From the NCBI GenBank assembly GCA_039000515.1, contig JBCFYV010000987.1:62001-126000 (forward strand): a stretch of 64,000 nucleotides of DNA, in the 5' to 3' direction. Positions 22,954-33,818 of this stretch are shown piece by piece; position 1 is the stretch's first letter; every line of letters begins with the position of its first letter. Under the pieces are notes generated by a model. The model was not told the origin of the DNA. It ran no database searches and saw only the letters and a list, made by a program, of their open reading frames with translations. The position numbers and the translations under genes are program-made. This DNA is from Timema cristinae. Its lineage: Eukaryota; Arthropoda; Insecta; Phasmatodea; Timematidae.

Positions 22954-23102
22954 CTTCTCGATGGTTCGAAGAGAGATTTTAAAATGTAACTTGAGTCTTT
23001 TTCCGGCTCTCGAAGCTTCGAGTAGCACAGAGATGTTTTTGTCTTGTATTTTGTTTTTCTAAACTGAACCTTCTCGAAGCTTCCATGACCGAGGAATATA
23101 TA
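22954..23102 (+). promoter_or_regulatory. Heat-shock-type promoter in copy B LTR
   Basis: Three clusters of inverted GAA/TTC units spaced by two bases are present. One at 22,955-22,967 has one mismatch. The palindrome CTCGAAGCTTCGAG is at 23,009-23,022. A perfect four-unit site, GAACCTTCTCGAAGCTTC, is at 23,066-23,083. A TATATA box follows at 23,097-23,102, only 13 bp after the last site, and an initiator-like TCAGTT lies at 23,134. This layout resembles animal hsp70 promoters. The same four-unit site is at 32,415-32,432 in the 3' LTR. Heat induction is inferred, not shown. Confidence 0.65.
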
Positions 23103-23329
23103 CAAAGGTTGGTGCAACATAAAGTTAGTGTGTTCAGTTGGGAGTTGGGAGTTGGGAGTTTGGCGTCTAGCAACACCTGTCCGCGCTAGCCCGCGTATAG
23201 TTCAACATGATCTATTTTCGCATTAATTAAACTGATTCAGCAATAAAAAAACATGTCAAAATGAAAAGTGTATTAATCATAATTTTTCAATAGGCGCCCA
23301 TCGCGGTAACGTAAATCCAGAACGTTACA

Positions 23330-23350
23330 ATTGGCTTCCCAACTCAGGGG
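23330..23350 (+). promoter_or_regulatory. Copy B primer-binding site
   Basis: ATTGGCTTCCCAACTCAGG follows the LTR directly and is identical to the site in copy A. TGG is placed to pair with the CCA end of a tRNA. The tRNA identity cannot be assigned by eye. Confidence 0.6.
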
Positions 23351-23899
23351 CACGAATTACCTCCCCGAGATACAGCACGAATTACCTCCCCGAGATACAG
23401 CACGAATTACCTCCCGAGATACAGCACAATATACCTCCCCGAGATACAGCACGAGATAACTCCCCGAGATACAGCACAAGATAACTCCCCGAGATACAGC
23501 ACAAGATACAGCACGAATTACCTCCCCGAGATACAGCACGAGATACAGCACGAATTACCTCCCCGAGGTAAGCAGTAGAGGACAACACCGAAGACCGAGA
23601 TAAGCAGTAAGCAACGCCGAGGACCAAGATAAGCAGTAAGCAACGCCGAGGACCAAGATAAGCAGTAAGCAGCACCGAGGACCAAGATAAGCAGTAAGCA
23701 GCGTCGAGGACCGACAGAAGCAGCTTACCATCACCAAAGGAGACAAGGGGTGGAGACGAGTCTAAAGAAGATCACAGATAAGTCATCAACAGAAACTTAA
23801 ATTAAATAGTGAACAATATATTTATGTCATTTGTGCATTTTGGGGGTGGAACAGTAAAATTTTTTTTATTATTTAAATTAAGGGAACAATAATTAAAAA
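23351..23899 (+). other. Copy B leader with two tandem arrays
   Basis: The first array (about 23,353-23,575) repeats a unit of about 25 bp with the core ATTACCTCCCCGAGATACAGCACG, some copies reading GATAACTCCCCGAG. The second (about 23,578-23,725) repeats AGGACCAAGATAAGCAGTAAGCA. After the arrays come GGGGGTGGAACAGT and an AT-rich run up to the gag ATG. The arrays make spurious minus-strand frames. Copy A has only the second type well developed. Confidence 0.85.
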
Positions 23900-25726
23900 A
23901 TGGCAGATTCAAATGATAATAGTGACGCTAGTAGCTATTCTGAAGAGGTAGCGGAAAATAGACCTAGGAATCAGTTAGTTCTAGAACAATCAGATGAGGA
24001 AATAAGAGAAAGTGAACAGGACAATGACGAGTCATTTGCAGAGGGAGAGAGAGAAGGAGATAGGACAGAAAAAGAAAGAAATGTTATAGTAGATGAGGAA
24101 GAAAGAGAAAAAAAGAGTAAGGAACAAAATATGGAACAACCCATAATAGATTTAAATCAACTTATGAGAATGTTACAAGGAAGTAATCAGAAAATGTTAC
24201 AAGAAATTAATCAGAAAATAGATCAAAGTAGCCAAGAAACTAGACAGGAAATCAATCAAATAATATATGCGAATACCCAGGCAATTAATCAGAAAATAGA
24301 TACAAATCAGACTAAATTTGAACAAATCAGTAAAGAACTAAGTGCTAAAATAGAATTAAGTAAGGAGGTTTGTGATCAGAGATTTGGTTTTGTAGATCAA
24401 AAAATAGACCAATTAGAGACAGTTCACAAAAACTTAGCAGTACAGTTAAATGAGGTAGATAAAAAGGTATTAGAAGGGGACAATGTAAAACAGATTTTGA
24501 TTGAAAAGCATGAAAACTTAAGGGAAGGACAGTTCAAGTTAATGGAACAGATTTCAGCTAATAAAAATAAAATAGAAACAGTAGAACAAGAATCAATTAA
24601 AGGGTTAAAGGAACAGGTAGAACATACACAAACTAACGTTAAGGTAGTACAACACAACCTTGAAAAAGAAATAAATGAGGTAAAATCAGTACTTGATTCT
24701 CAGCAAGACACGAATAAAATTTTAATTAAAGAACAGATAGATGGGATCGTTAATAAGGCAGTAGAAAAACTAGATAAAAAACTAACCGATTTTGTGGTTG
24801 AAAATCAAACAAATCTAGGGGAATCTAGTAACTTACACGATACTACCAACCTATTTGCTAAGGGACTAAGAGAAACGTCATTAGCACTTATTCCAAAATT
24901 TAAAGGAAAGAGAGGAAACATTTCAGCAGTACAATATATAAATAAAATAGAAAGAGTATTTAAAGGAGAAAGAATAAATGAAAAAGTCAAAATAGAGATA
25001 TTTTTATCAGGCCTAGAAGATGAGGCGAAATCCTGGACAGATAGTATAGAGAGTGAATGGGAGACATACGAGCAGGCTAGGGAAATATTTTTGGAAAAAT
25101 ATTGGTCTCAAAATATGCAGGATGATTTTCTACAATTAATTTTTAATGGAAAATATAACGACAAGGATGGTACTATGAGTGAATATTTCAATAAATTTGT
25201 AACACAGGCGAAATATTTGCGATACCCAGTAGTAGAGGATAGATTGATAGGTCTTCTAATGAATCATTTTCCAACTCCAGTACAAGACGTTCTCATTAGT
25301 ATAAATAAACAGAACATCAAAGAAGTAGAGAGAGTATTAATGGCATTTGACGATAGATATCAAAGAAACAAAGAAATCAATGAGCAAACAAACAGATTTA
25401 ATATTGATAGGCATAGGCAATCAACAAACCCTCAATTCAAAGAAATTAATAATGGACAAGATAGGCAGAGATATCAAAATAATTATCCAATACCAGAGCA
25501 AAATAGAAAATATCCACATCCTAGAATAGAATATCGACAGGATAGGAACCAAGGACCTTCGAGGCAAATAAATTCGAGTGATCGACAAATTAATAGAAAT
25601 AACAATACAGGTAACCCCAGATTCACAACCAATCAAGTACATCAACCTCCAAATTTTAATTATGTGCCACCCTTCCCAGGGACAACAAATTTAGATAGGT
25701 ACAATCCTAGACAAAGGGAAAACTAA
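23900..25726 (+). CDS. gag: Gypsy-type Gag, 608 aa
   Basis: The structural protein that forms the retrotransposon's particle. The N-terminal 120 residues are acidic and Ser/Asp/Glu-rich. Residues 130-310 are a long Gln/Lys/Glu-rich region with heptad-like spacing, probably coiled coil (repeats such as EINQKIDQSSQETRQEINQI). Residues 335-490 are the retrotransposon gag domain (LALIPKFKGKRGNISAVQYI, FLSGLEDEAKSWTDSIE, EIFLEKYWS, MSEYFNKFVTQAKYLRYP). The tail is Asn/Gln/Arg-rich and has no CCHC zinc knuckle, so RNA binding would depend on basic residues. The ATG at 23,900 is preceded by an A-rich stretch. Copy A has the same protein in broken form. Confidence 0.93.
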   Translation: MADSNDNSDASSYSEEVAENRPRNQLVLEQSDEEIRESEQDNDESFAEGEREGDRTEKERNVIVDEEEREKKSKEQNMEQPIIDLNQLMRMLQGSNQKMLQEINQKIDQSSQETRQEINQIIYANTQAINQKIDTNQTKFEQISKELSAKIELSKEVCDQRFGFVDQKIDQLETVHKNLAVQLNEVDKKVLEGDNVKQILIEKHENLREGQFKLMEQISANKNKIETVEQESIKGLKEQVEHTQTNVKVVQHNLEKEINEVKSVLDSQQDTNKILIKEQIDGIVNKAVEKLDKKLTDFVVENQTNLGESSNLHDTTNLFAKGLRETSLALIPKFKGKRGNISAVQYINKIERVFKGERINEKVKIEIFLSGLEDEAKSWTDSIESEWETYEQAREIFLEKYWSQNMQDDFLQLIFNGKYNDKDGTMSEYFNKFVTQAKYLRYPVVEDRLIGLLMNHFPTPVQDVLISINKQNIKEVERVLMAFDDRYQRNKEINEQTNRFNIDRHRQSTNPQFKEINNGQDRQRYQNNYPIPEQNRKYPHPRIEYRQDRNQGPSRQINSSDRQINRNNNTGNPRFTTNQVHQPPNFNYVPPFPGTTNLDRYNPRQREN

Positions 25727-25755
25727 AAAGTCAATCACGTGACAGTCCGTACGTG

Positions 25756-28700
25756 ATGAAGATTACAAGTAAAAATCGGACCACAGAACAATCAGCCTAT
25801 TTAGAATATGTTAGACAAAATGTAATACTACAGGGTAACCCAAAAGAAGACTTGTTATTTGAAGCAACCAAAAAAAACAAATATAGTAAATCAGTATCAC
25901 CTGAAATTGAAGGAAAATTAGGGGCTATTAAAGTAAAATGTTACTAGACACAGGATCAGAGGTGACAGCAATGTCACAAGAATGTTTTGATGAAATAAAA
26001 AATAGTGATTTAAAAACGGCCATTCCCGTATTACCAGTAACCAATACAGTAATTATAGGCGCAACAGGGACTAAAAACAAAAAGGTTAAAAAACAAGTAT
26101 TAATTGAGGTTGAAATAAGTAATATAAAAATGAGTATCATATTTCTTATCATTGAAAATTTAAATGTTCCAATTATATTAGGGTCAGATTGGCTAGCAGG
26201 ATTTGAGGTTGATATAAATTATCAAAATAAACAGGTGTCAATTAATAAAAAACCTTTTAATTTGAGTGTGCCATTTAGCGAAAAAGTTTGTTCAAATATT
26301 CTAAGACTACAAGTAAAGGGAATAATGAGCGATCAATTTCAACAAAATAATATAAAAAGATTACAACAATTATCAGTCACTAGTCTACAAATACCTTGGA
26401 CAGATATAGAAAAAATAATTTGTAAACTGTCAGCCATCAGTACAGAGCAAAAACAAAAATTATTAGACGTAATGTGGCAACATAAAGAAATCTTTTCAGA
26501 AAAACCAGGATTAAATAATTTATACAAATGTAAATTGGAAGTATCAGATTATTCCCCTTTCAATAGCAAATCATATCCTGTACCCTATAGCCAGAGATCA
26601 GCTGTAGAAGAGACCCTTAATCACATGTTGGAATGGGATATAATTGAGCGGTGTAGTTCTGACATAATAAACCCATTAGTGGTAGTTAAGAAAAAAGATG
26701 GGGGTGTGAGATTATGTTTAGATGCCCGTAAAGTAAATCAAATTTTAATTAATGATAATGAATCACCAGCACCAGCGAATGAATTAATTCAGAAATTTGA
26801 AGGCTGTAAATTTTTAACTTCACTAGATTTAGTCAGCTCTTTTTGGCAAATTGAACTAGAACCAGACTCTAGAAAATATACCTCTTTTATATACAATGGA
26901 AGAACTTTTTGTTTTAAAAGAATGCCTTTCGGACTAACAGTATCAACAAGTAAGTTTATTAGGGGATTAGAAAAGGTCCTAGGCCCTGAGGTGCTTAGTT
27001 TTGTAACTCGGTACGTAGATGACATAGTGATCGCATCAAAAACATTTGAGCAACATATAAAACAGTTAGAATTGGTATTAAGTAAACTTAAAACAGGAGG
27101 AATGACAGTCAATTTCAAAAAATCTTCCTTTCTTTGTGAACAAATTAACTTTTTAGGTCATATAATATCCCCAGAGGGAATTTCAGCAGATCAAAATAAA
27201 ACCAGGTCAATTAGGGAATTTCCTACCCCAAAGAACAAAAAACAACTACAAGCTTTTCTGGGTCTTATAAATTATTACAGAAAATTTGTCAAAAACCATT
27301 CAGACCTTGTGATACCATTACTAAATTTAACAAAAAAGAATCAGGAATGGAACTGGGGCAGTGCAGAAGATGCAGCAATGGACCACATTAAACAACAATT
27401 TGTAAGTACAGTAACCTTAAAACACCCTGACCTTGAACAACCCATGAACATATGTTGTGACGCATCTGGATTGGCAATAGGTGCTGAGCTGTTTCAATTT
27501 GATAAAGAAGGAGACCGTAGGCCGATAGCATATGCTAGCAGAGTACTTCATGGTCCTGAAGTTAATTATACAATTACAGAGAAAGAACTATTAGCTATAG
27601 TATATGGATGTCAACAATTTAGAATTTATATTTATGGAAAACCAACTACTCTATACACGGATCATAAGGCATTAATTTTTATTAATAAATGTAAATTACT
27701 TCATGGTCGCTTAACTAGATGGATCCTACTATTACAAGAATATAATTTAACAATAAAATATATAGCAGGAAAAGACCAAGTAATAGCAGACACTTTATCA
27801 CGCTATCCACCTGAAGGCACAGTAGAAGGTACCATCGATAGGGAATTTAGAGTTTTAGTACATAAAAGAAAACCTATTAATGAAACAGAAAATAAAATAA
27901 AAAAGGAATTACCAGTATGTCAAAGACAGGATAAAAAACTAAACAAGGTGTTTACAGAATTAGAACAGTCAGAACCCAAATTAGAAATTGCAAATAACTA
28001 TCAAATTTATAATAATTTACTTTTCAAAAAAACCTCCATAGATAAAATTTGGACTATTTGTATTCCCACAGAATTAATAATAACTGTAATAGAGAATTGC
28101 CATCAACAGTACGCTCATGTAGGGGTAAAAAAATGTTATAATATTTTAAGAGAATCATGTAATTTTCCCAAGATGAACAGAACTATAGCAAAAGTATTAA
28201 GACAGTGTGACATATGTCAAAAAACCAAAATCCCTAATGTAAAGTATGAGGGCTTAATGAAGAATGTATTAGCTGACCAACCGTTACAATTAGTTTTTGT
28301 CGATATATATGGACCACTACCTTCTAGTATTAGAGGTGTACAGTATATATTTGCTGTTCTAGATATCTGCACTAAATATGTTAAATTATATACAATGAGG
28401 AGAGCGACTGCCAATGCAGTCACAAATAAGATAATAAAATACTATGTAAAAGATGTAGGTATTCCCCAAACTATTGTTTCTGATCATGGAACACAGTTCA
28501 CAAGCATAAAATGGAGGTCAACTCTAACAGATAACAAAATTATTGTAAAATATACTTCTGTATATCATCCCCAAAGCAATAGTGTAGAAAGAGTTAACAG
28601 AGAGATAGGTAGGTTTCTAAGGTTATTGTGTCATGACAATCATGCTTCATGGGCAAATTATGTAGAAAGAATAGAAATTTGTCTAAATTCAATAACTCAT

Positions 28701-29114
28701 GAAAGCACAGGTTACACACCTCAAGAATTAATGATGGGAAATAGACCAGTTAGAAATCTCGAGAAACTCTTCAAGTTTCCACAAAGGTTAGAAAAAGATC
28801 ATCAAACTAAATTACATCTAGCAGTAAAAAGATTAAAAGATACAGCAGAGAAACGAACCCGGTACCATGATAAAAAGATTCTTAAACCTATTGAATACGC
28901 AAATGGCCAGTTAGTTCTTGTAAAAAATCATCAATTATCATCAGCTTTGAATAAGGAAGTAAAGAAGTTCTTTTTACTATATGAAGGACCATATCAGGTA
29001 AAATATCAAATAGGTCAAAATGTATACTTAATTCAAGACCCTGAGACTCTTAAGATTAGAGGTGTTTTTAATGTTACAGAATTAAAACCCTATTATAGCA
29101 AGACAGATATCTAA
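25756..29114 (+). CDS. pol: Gypsy-type Pol polyprotein with one frame break
   Basis: The reverse-transcription and integration enzymes. An ATG at 25,756, 30 nt after the gag stop, opens a frame to a stop at 25,947. The main 1,058-codon frame begins at ATG 25,938 in the -1 frame, exactly at the protease motif LLDTGSE. Then come RT (LDARKVNQ, LTSLDLVSSFWQIEL, MPFGL, active site YVDD), RNase H (CCDASGLAIGAEL, TEKELLAIVYG, YTDHKAL, DTLSRYPP), an integrase HHCC finger (HQQYAHVG..., CDICQKTK) and the DDE core (FVDIYGPL, VSDHGTQF, ERVNREIG). The end is GVFNVTELKPYYS. Whether the frame break is programmed or damage is unclear. Confidence 0.93.
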
Positions 29115-32077
29115 ACATTTTTCAGCTACATTAATTATAAAGGATAGGAACAGGATTGTATTTACATGATTAAATAGTAAAATGACTATGCAAGAGTTCG
29201 AACCTGGACCTGTAGCACAATAACTAGAAAAAATACATGTTGAAAGAGTCACCACTTTCTGTGGCAACTGCGTGTTATTTTGAAGTGAGTAAGGAGGGTG
29301 ACACACCTCAAAATGAAATTGTAAAGAAACCATAAACGACCAAACATGAAAAGTGAGACTAATCTTTTAGTTTCTGAAAAGGAAGTTAAACCTTCTTTTG
29401 TAAAAATTGAGAGGGTTGTAAAACAAATTCTATACATTCATTCCTACGTCGCACTTAATACAGGTGGTCGGTCATCTATTGTCATTCCTACATCGCAAAG
29501 CTAAGACGACAACACAAACTGACTTTGGCCACGAAAGATAAAATCACTTATTTTTATTTTTTTTAGTGCAATAAGTCAGAGTCAAACCCGGTACATTAAG
29601 TATAAAATCTATAAGTATAAAAATATAAATTCTTATCAATTTAGATTAATAACATTTGGACTTAGCATAATTTTAGAAAGTTGTTATAAATCAAAATAGG
29701 AGAACAGATAAGGAGGAGGCATGGACCCTTAGAAGCATGCAAGGGATAACATCGGATAGAAGGTTAGGTGAGGGCTTGGATAAGTTTGTCAGCTGGAGGT
29801 GCGTGAAAGCCTGTAATCACGCGAGGAGAGATTAGGATCTAAGTATATTCTAAGAGTAGGTCATAATTTTTGTTAATTGTAAACTATTGTTTAGGTAATA
29901 ATTTGAATAAAAATTAGGCTAACAGGGCAATTTTGAGTTTAAAAAATTTATAATTTCAATTTAAGAGGAAAGTTAGGAAGTTTTATTAATTAATAGACGA
30001 TCTTGGAAATCTGAATAAATATATTATTTCATCAATGATGCATTTTTTTATAATCAAGATAAGGATTTTAATATTTATGTGGGGGGTTATTTTAATTCAA
30101 TTAATTAAATGGCAATAAATTCAACGATTTTGATTCATATATTAAAGAAATCACAGAGTAGGCTGATAAGCTGAAGAGTAAGATCTAAGATATCTAGAGA
30201 GATTAATTTAGATATGCACTTGAGTGCTTATTACAGTATGTTAAGGTGAGTGGAAATAAGAGGCGAGTAGTCTTGTTTAAAAGCATTTTTTTCAGATAGT
30301 GGAGTTGAGGTCTTTTCATTGAGGTATATAGGTTGAGAAAGTGGAGTTGAGGTTTTTTCAGATATGGTCTTAGCTATGGGCAAGCCATGATCTAGATTAA
30401 TTAATCGTCGTTATGAGTTTAAGGATGGCCCGAGGGCATCTAGCAGCGTTGAGGAGATTAGGTTTATTGAGTGAGGAAGTTGAGGTTTATTGAGTAAGGT
30501 GTATTAAGCCATGAAGAATAATATCATTTTTATAAGTGGTGAGTCAAAGGGATCACCAAAGTTCAGGTAACAGGTATTCACAAACATAGAGTTAGCACAA
30601 CGCAACAAAGAGTCAGTTATAATAAATGAGGCAAGGCCTAAGATTTCCACTATATAATATGCAATAAATATCCAATGGTTAATTCTGGATTAAAGTTTAA
30701 AGATATTGAGGAGATTGTGAAGAAGTTTAAAAGGGTATTCTGTGATTACGTAATGTAATAATGCTAATGTATTAACAAGGATGAGAGCTAATTAGGGTGT
30801 TAGACCTAATTAGGCTACTATAAAAGATTTTATTATAATTTTATTTTTTAAATGCCTAAGGCTAACAGGCAATAGTCAAAAGATTGTAATCAACAGAAAG
30901 ATGCAGGTAAAGATTTTTTTTCACTAATGTGAATTTAATTATTCAATTAAGAAGGGGGAAAATAATGTTCAATATTTTATAATGGTGTAATATATGATTT
31001 CATACTAATTTTAAACGTACTTTATGATTCCAAGATTATCGTCTATATATTTCAAATATTTTAAATTTGTTTTGAGATTAGGTATTCTCATAAATAAAGA
31101 TTTTGGTAAGGTGATTCAGATGTTCTGTTATTATCCTTTCTCTGTCCGAAACAATGTAATTATATATTTTTTAAGTAATTGGGTTTATTTTGTAAATTCT
31201 TTTTTGTGTTTTTAAGCTAATTATTCAGTAAATGTATTTTAAGTGATGGCTCATATAGCGAATTTGGCCGTCAGGCTTTTAAGAGTATATTAGTGGCTCA
31301 TATAGCGAATTTGGCAGTCAGGCTTTTTTAAGGGTATGTGTAGCATTAAGAGTGTTTGTTAAGTATGTTAAAATAATAGTAAAAGTGGATCCGTGAAGGA
31401 TCATCAAAATAATTCTAATAATTAAAAGAGGATCCGTGAAGGATCATTGAAATAAAAAGTGCAACGAAGTGTTTAAACCAATAAATAATTAAGACACTTT
31501 GATTAGTGACAATTATATTCCATTTTTTATTAACAAGTTTAATGTATTTTAATCAATCTTAAGGACGTTATAGCAACGAATTTTGTTTTTTTTAATAAAA
31601 AATAAAAAACTTTGATTAGTAATAATTAAATTCAAATCTTTATATTAAATCCAAATTTTTATATAATAAACTTAGATTATTTTATTTCAATTAATTGTAA
31701 TTATACTTAACAATTTTATATCTTGATATTTGATTTATCTAATTTCAACTTTTAATTAACATTTTATATTTTAATGTTTGATTTATATAACTTCAATATA
31801 TATATATATATATTTCATGTAAACTTACAGTCGGAGAACACCAATTCAAATATTATCATTCAAGAACAACATTATACAGAGTGTTCCAAATTATTGGAAT
31901 TTATCCAATTAGTGAAAATGTTATACAGGATGTTTCAAAATATTGTTATTTGTGAAATTTTATACAGGGTGTGCGAAAAATGATCATGTCGTCTTTTCTC
32001 GTCTTTTATTTTTTTTAGCAAAGCGTATCAAAAAGTATACGACTAGGTCTCTACTTTCAGATACACTTTGGGGGTAT
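29115..32077 (+). other. Copy B 3' non-coding tail (about 3 kb)
   Basis: There is no frame longer than about 80 codons, and no envelope gene. The tail is conserved in copies A and C. Two modules GCGAATTTGGC(C/A)GTCAGGCTTTT (about 31,257 and 31,303) each hold a GCC/GGC mini-hairpin. Two modules GGATCCGTGAAGGATCAT (about 31,386 and 31,430) hold a GATCC/GGATC hairpin. Three units of the type TATACAG.GTGT.C.AAA lie near the end (31,870-31,980). CTTTGGGGGTAT before the LTR is the probable polypurine tract. Confidence 0.85.
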
Positions 32078-32678
32078 TGTAATGTAATTGATTTGCCCCT
32101 GAAAAGTATGTGAAAGCATTGACAAGAATATCGTCCTAATTTTATAAACATATCTTATTTCATTTAAATTATGTAGTATATTAAATGGCGCCTAAAGCAC
32201 TTCTTCTTCTAAGAAGGCAAAAGCCACTGAACAGTGACGTCACGCACGTGACACCAGCCAAGTCAGTTTGACAATATATATTTTTCAAATAATAACTTCC
32301 TCTTCTCGATGGTTCGAAGAGAGATTTTAAAATGTAACTTGAGTCTTTTTCCGGCTCTCGAAGCTTCGAGTAGCACAGAGATGTTTTTTGTCTTGTATTT
32401 TGTTTTTCTAAACTGAACCTTCTCGAAGCTTCCATGACCGAGGAATATATACAAAGGTTGGTGCAACATAAAGTTAGTGTGTTCAGTTGGGAGTTGGGAG
32501 TTGGGAGTTTGGCGTCTAGCAACACCTGTCCGCGCTAGCCCGCGTATAGTTCAACATGATCTATTTTCGCATTAATTAAACTGATTCAGCAATAAAAAAA
32601 CATGTCAAAATGAAAAGTGTATTAATCATAATTTTTCAATAGGCGCCCATCGCGGTAACGTAAATCCAGAACGTTACA
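32078..32678 (+). repeat. Copy B 3' LTR (601 bp)
   Basis: Begins TGTAATGTAATTG and ends AACGTTACA, then the target duplicate CCTT. It is nearly identical to the 5' LTR; the visible differences are G versus A at the second base and one extra T at 32,388 or nearby. It keeps the CRE/E-box pair, the heat-shock-type clusters and the TATATA box. Confidence 0.95.
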
Positions 32679-32682
32679 CCTT

Positions 32683-32780
32683 CTCAGTGAACCAGACAAG
32701 GATATAACCCAGATCTTCCCGTCATTGTCAGTATAGTCTATTACAAGAGTACTATCTTAGAACATGTGACCACCGAAGCG
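32683..32780 (-). repeat. SINE type 2, part 2 (head side)
   Basis: CTCAGTGAACCAGACAAGGATATAACCCAGATCTTCCCGTCATTGTCAG continues the SINE cut at 22,729. It corresponds to the head region of the 54,560 copy (TTCGAACCTTGATCTCCCCGTCCTTG). Read on the minus strand it contains a degraded B box. Confidence 0.7.
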
Positions 32781-33818
32781 GTTGAATCGTGTTATACGTA
32801 ATAGTCTTCTTATTACATTATATTTTTTATTTTGTTTTGTTTGACCTTTGAGTCGGTGCTTATTGGTTGGTGCCCTTTAAAACAGTACAGCAAACCAATC
32901 TTGCTCCGTGGTTTAACAGGCCAACCTGCCTCCACCAAACGAACTATAAGCAATGTCCTCTCCAGCCGTGCGCTTTCGATAGTTTAGAGTGTAGTTATTC
33001 AATTGGATGTTACAGGCTAGGCTTCCAGAGTCAAGGAGGTATTAGATAAGAGAATAATATAGGAGGGTTAAAATAAGTAGTGGTGATAGGGGAGGATCTT
33101 ATATGAAAAAGTGTGAGGAAGACAACGTATAAACTCTCTTAGATTTCAAGTTAAATTAGTCCGTTTTGCCTGTGACAAAGAAGTCAGGGCTCGAATTCTT
33201 GTTGGGTTTAATTAGGTGATATTTATTAAGTGGTTTCTCATGCTGTGTATTCCAGTTAATCATGCCGTGAAGGACAAGGTTCAAATCTTGTGTTAAAAAT
33301 TTTGCACATGAAATACCTTATTATTTTGAAAATAAATGTTTATCAATCCAATTTAACTCTATTCTGATTAATATCTAACACCATTCTCTCATCATCGGTT
33401 TATGTATATTTCTTCTTCTTTCCTTGCACTTAACGTTTTCACATGACTTAAACATATTATTTTATTATATAAATGAGAAAATGTGGCAGCGTAGTTCGAA
33501 AATTGGCATATTAAAAAAGAGGTTCAAAGTGAATACTATGGTTAGGGCTTTTAAATAAAAATATTTTTTATTACGTTGTATAAATTTACGGCTGCTATTT
33601 AGTTTTATTTGCGACTGTAACTCTACTATAAGGTCCTTACTAATTATTTATCGTTCTTGGCTACTATTCAAGGGAGAGGTTTAGGAAATCATGTTTGAAC
33701 TTGAGTTGGGTCTAAAATATTAATTTTTTCGATGGGTTTATCTTGTAACATTTCATGAACTACTGTTAGATGTGGTGTATCAGGCGTTCGATCTTAGGCA
33801 AATTTTATTTATTTTTTC
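32781..33818. other. No recognised gene; one tRNA-like word
   Basis: I found no supported gene. GGACAAGGTTCAAATCTTG near 33,270 resembles a tRNA B box and may be the rest of an old SINE. The frame at 32,867-33,049 has no recognisable motif. Confidence 0.4.

Larger units (their letters stand above)
22730..23329 (+). repeat. Copy B 5' LTR (600 bp)
   Basis: It begins TATAATGTAATTGATTTG (the partner LTR begins TGTAATG) and ends AACGTTACA. It contains CRE-like TGACGTCA, a CACGTG box, three heat-shock-type clusters, a TATATA box and an initiator-like TCAGTT. It is about 170 bp shorter than copy A's LTRs because the block of primer-site-like modules near the 3' side is missing. The minus-strand frames across it are chance. 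Confidence 0.95.
22730..32678 (+). mobile_element. Gypsy-type LTR element copy B, young and nearly intact
   Basis: The element is 9,949 bp, with LTRs of 600 and 601 bp that differ by about one substitution and one T-run length change, so the insertion is recent. The 4-bp duplicates CCTT lie at 22,726-22,729 and 32,679-32,682. Order: LTR, primer site, repetitive leader, gag (608 codons), pol (protease, RT, RNase H, integrase), about 3 kb non-coding tail, polypurine tract, LTR. No envelope-like frame is present. The order RT-RNase H-integrase identifies the Ty3/gypsy class. Confidence 0.96.

Noticed and set aside
23351..23580. CRISPR-like array
   Set aside because: The units are contiguous with no unique spacers, and lie in a eukaryotic retrotransposon leader.
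23357..23746. Long minus-strand frames rich in Cys, Leu and Arg in the gypsy leader
   Set aside because: They are produced by the tandem arrays in the leader of the + strand element and repeat the same words.
29115..32077. Envelope gene in copy B
   Set aside because: The tail is 3 kb long, but has no long frame, signal peptide, or transmembrane pattern in any frame.
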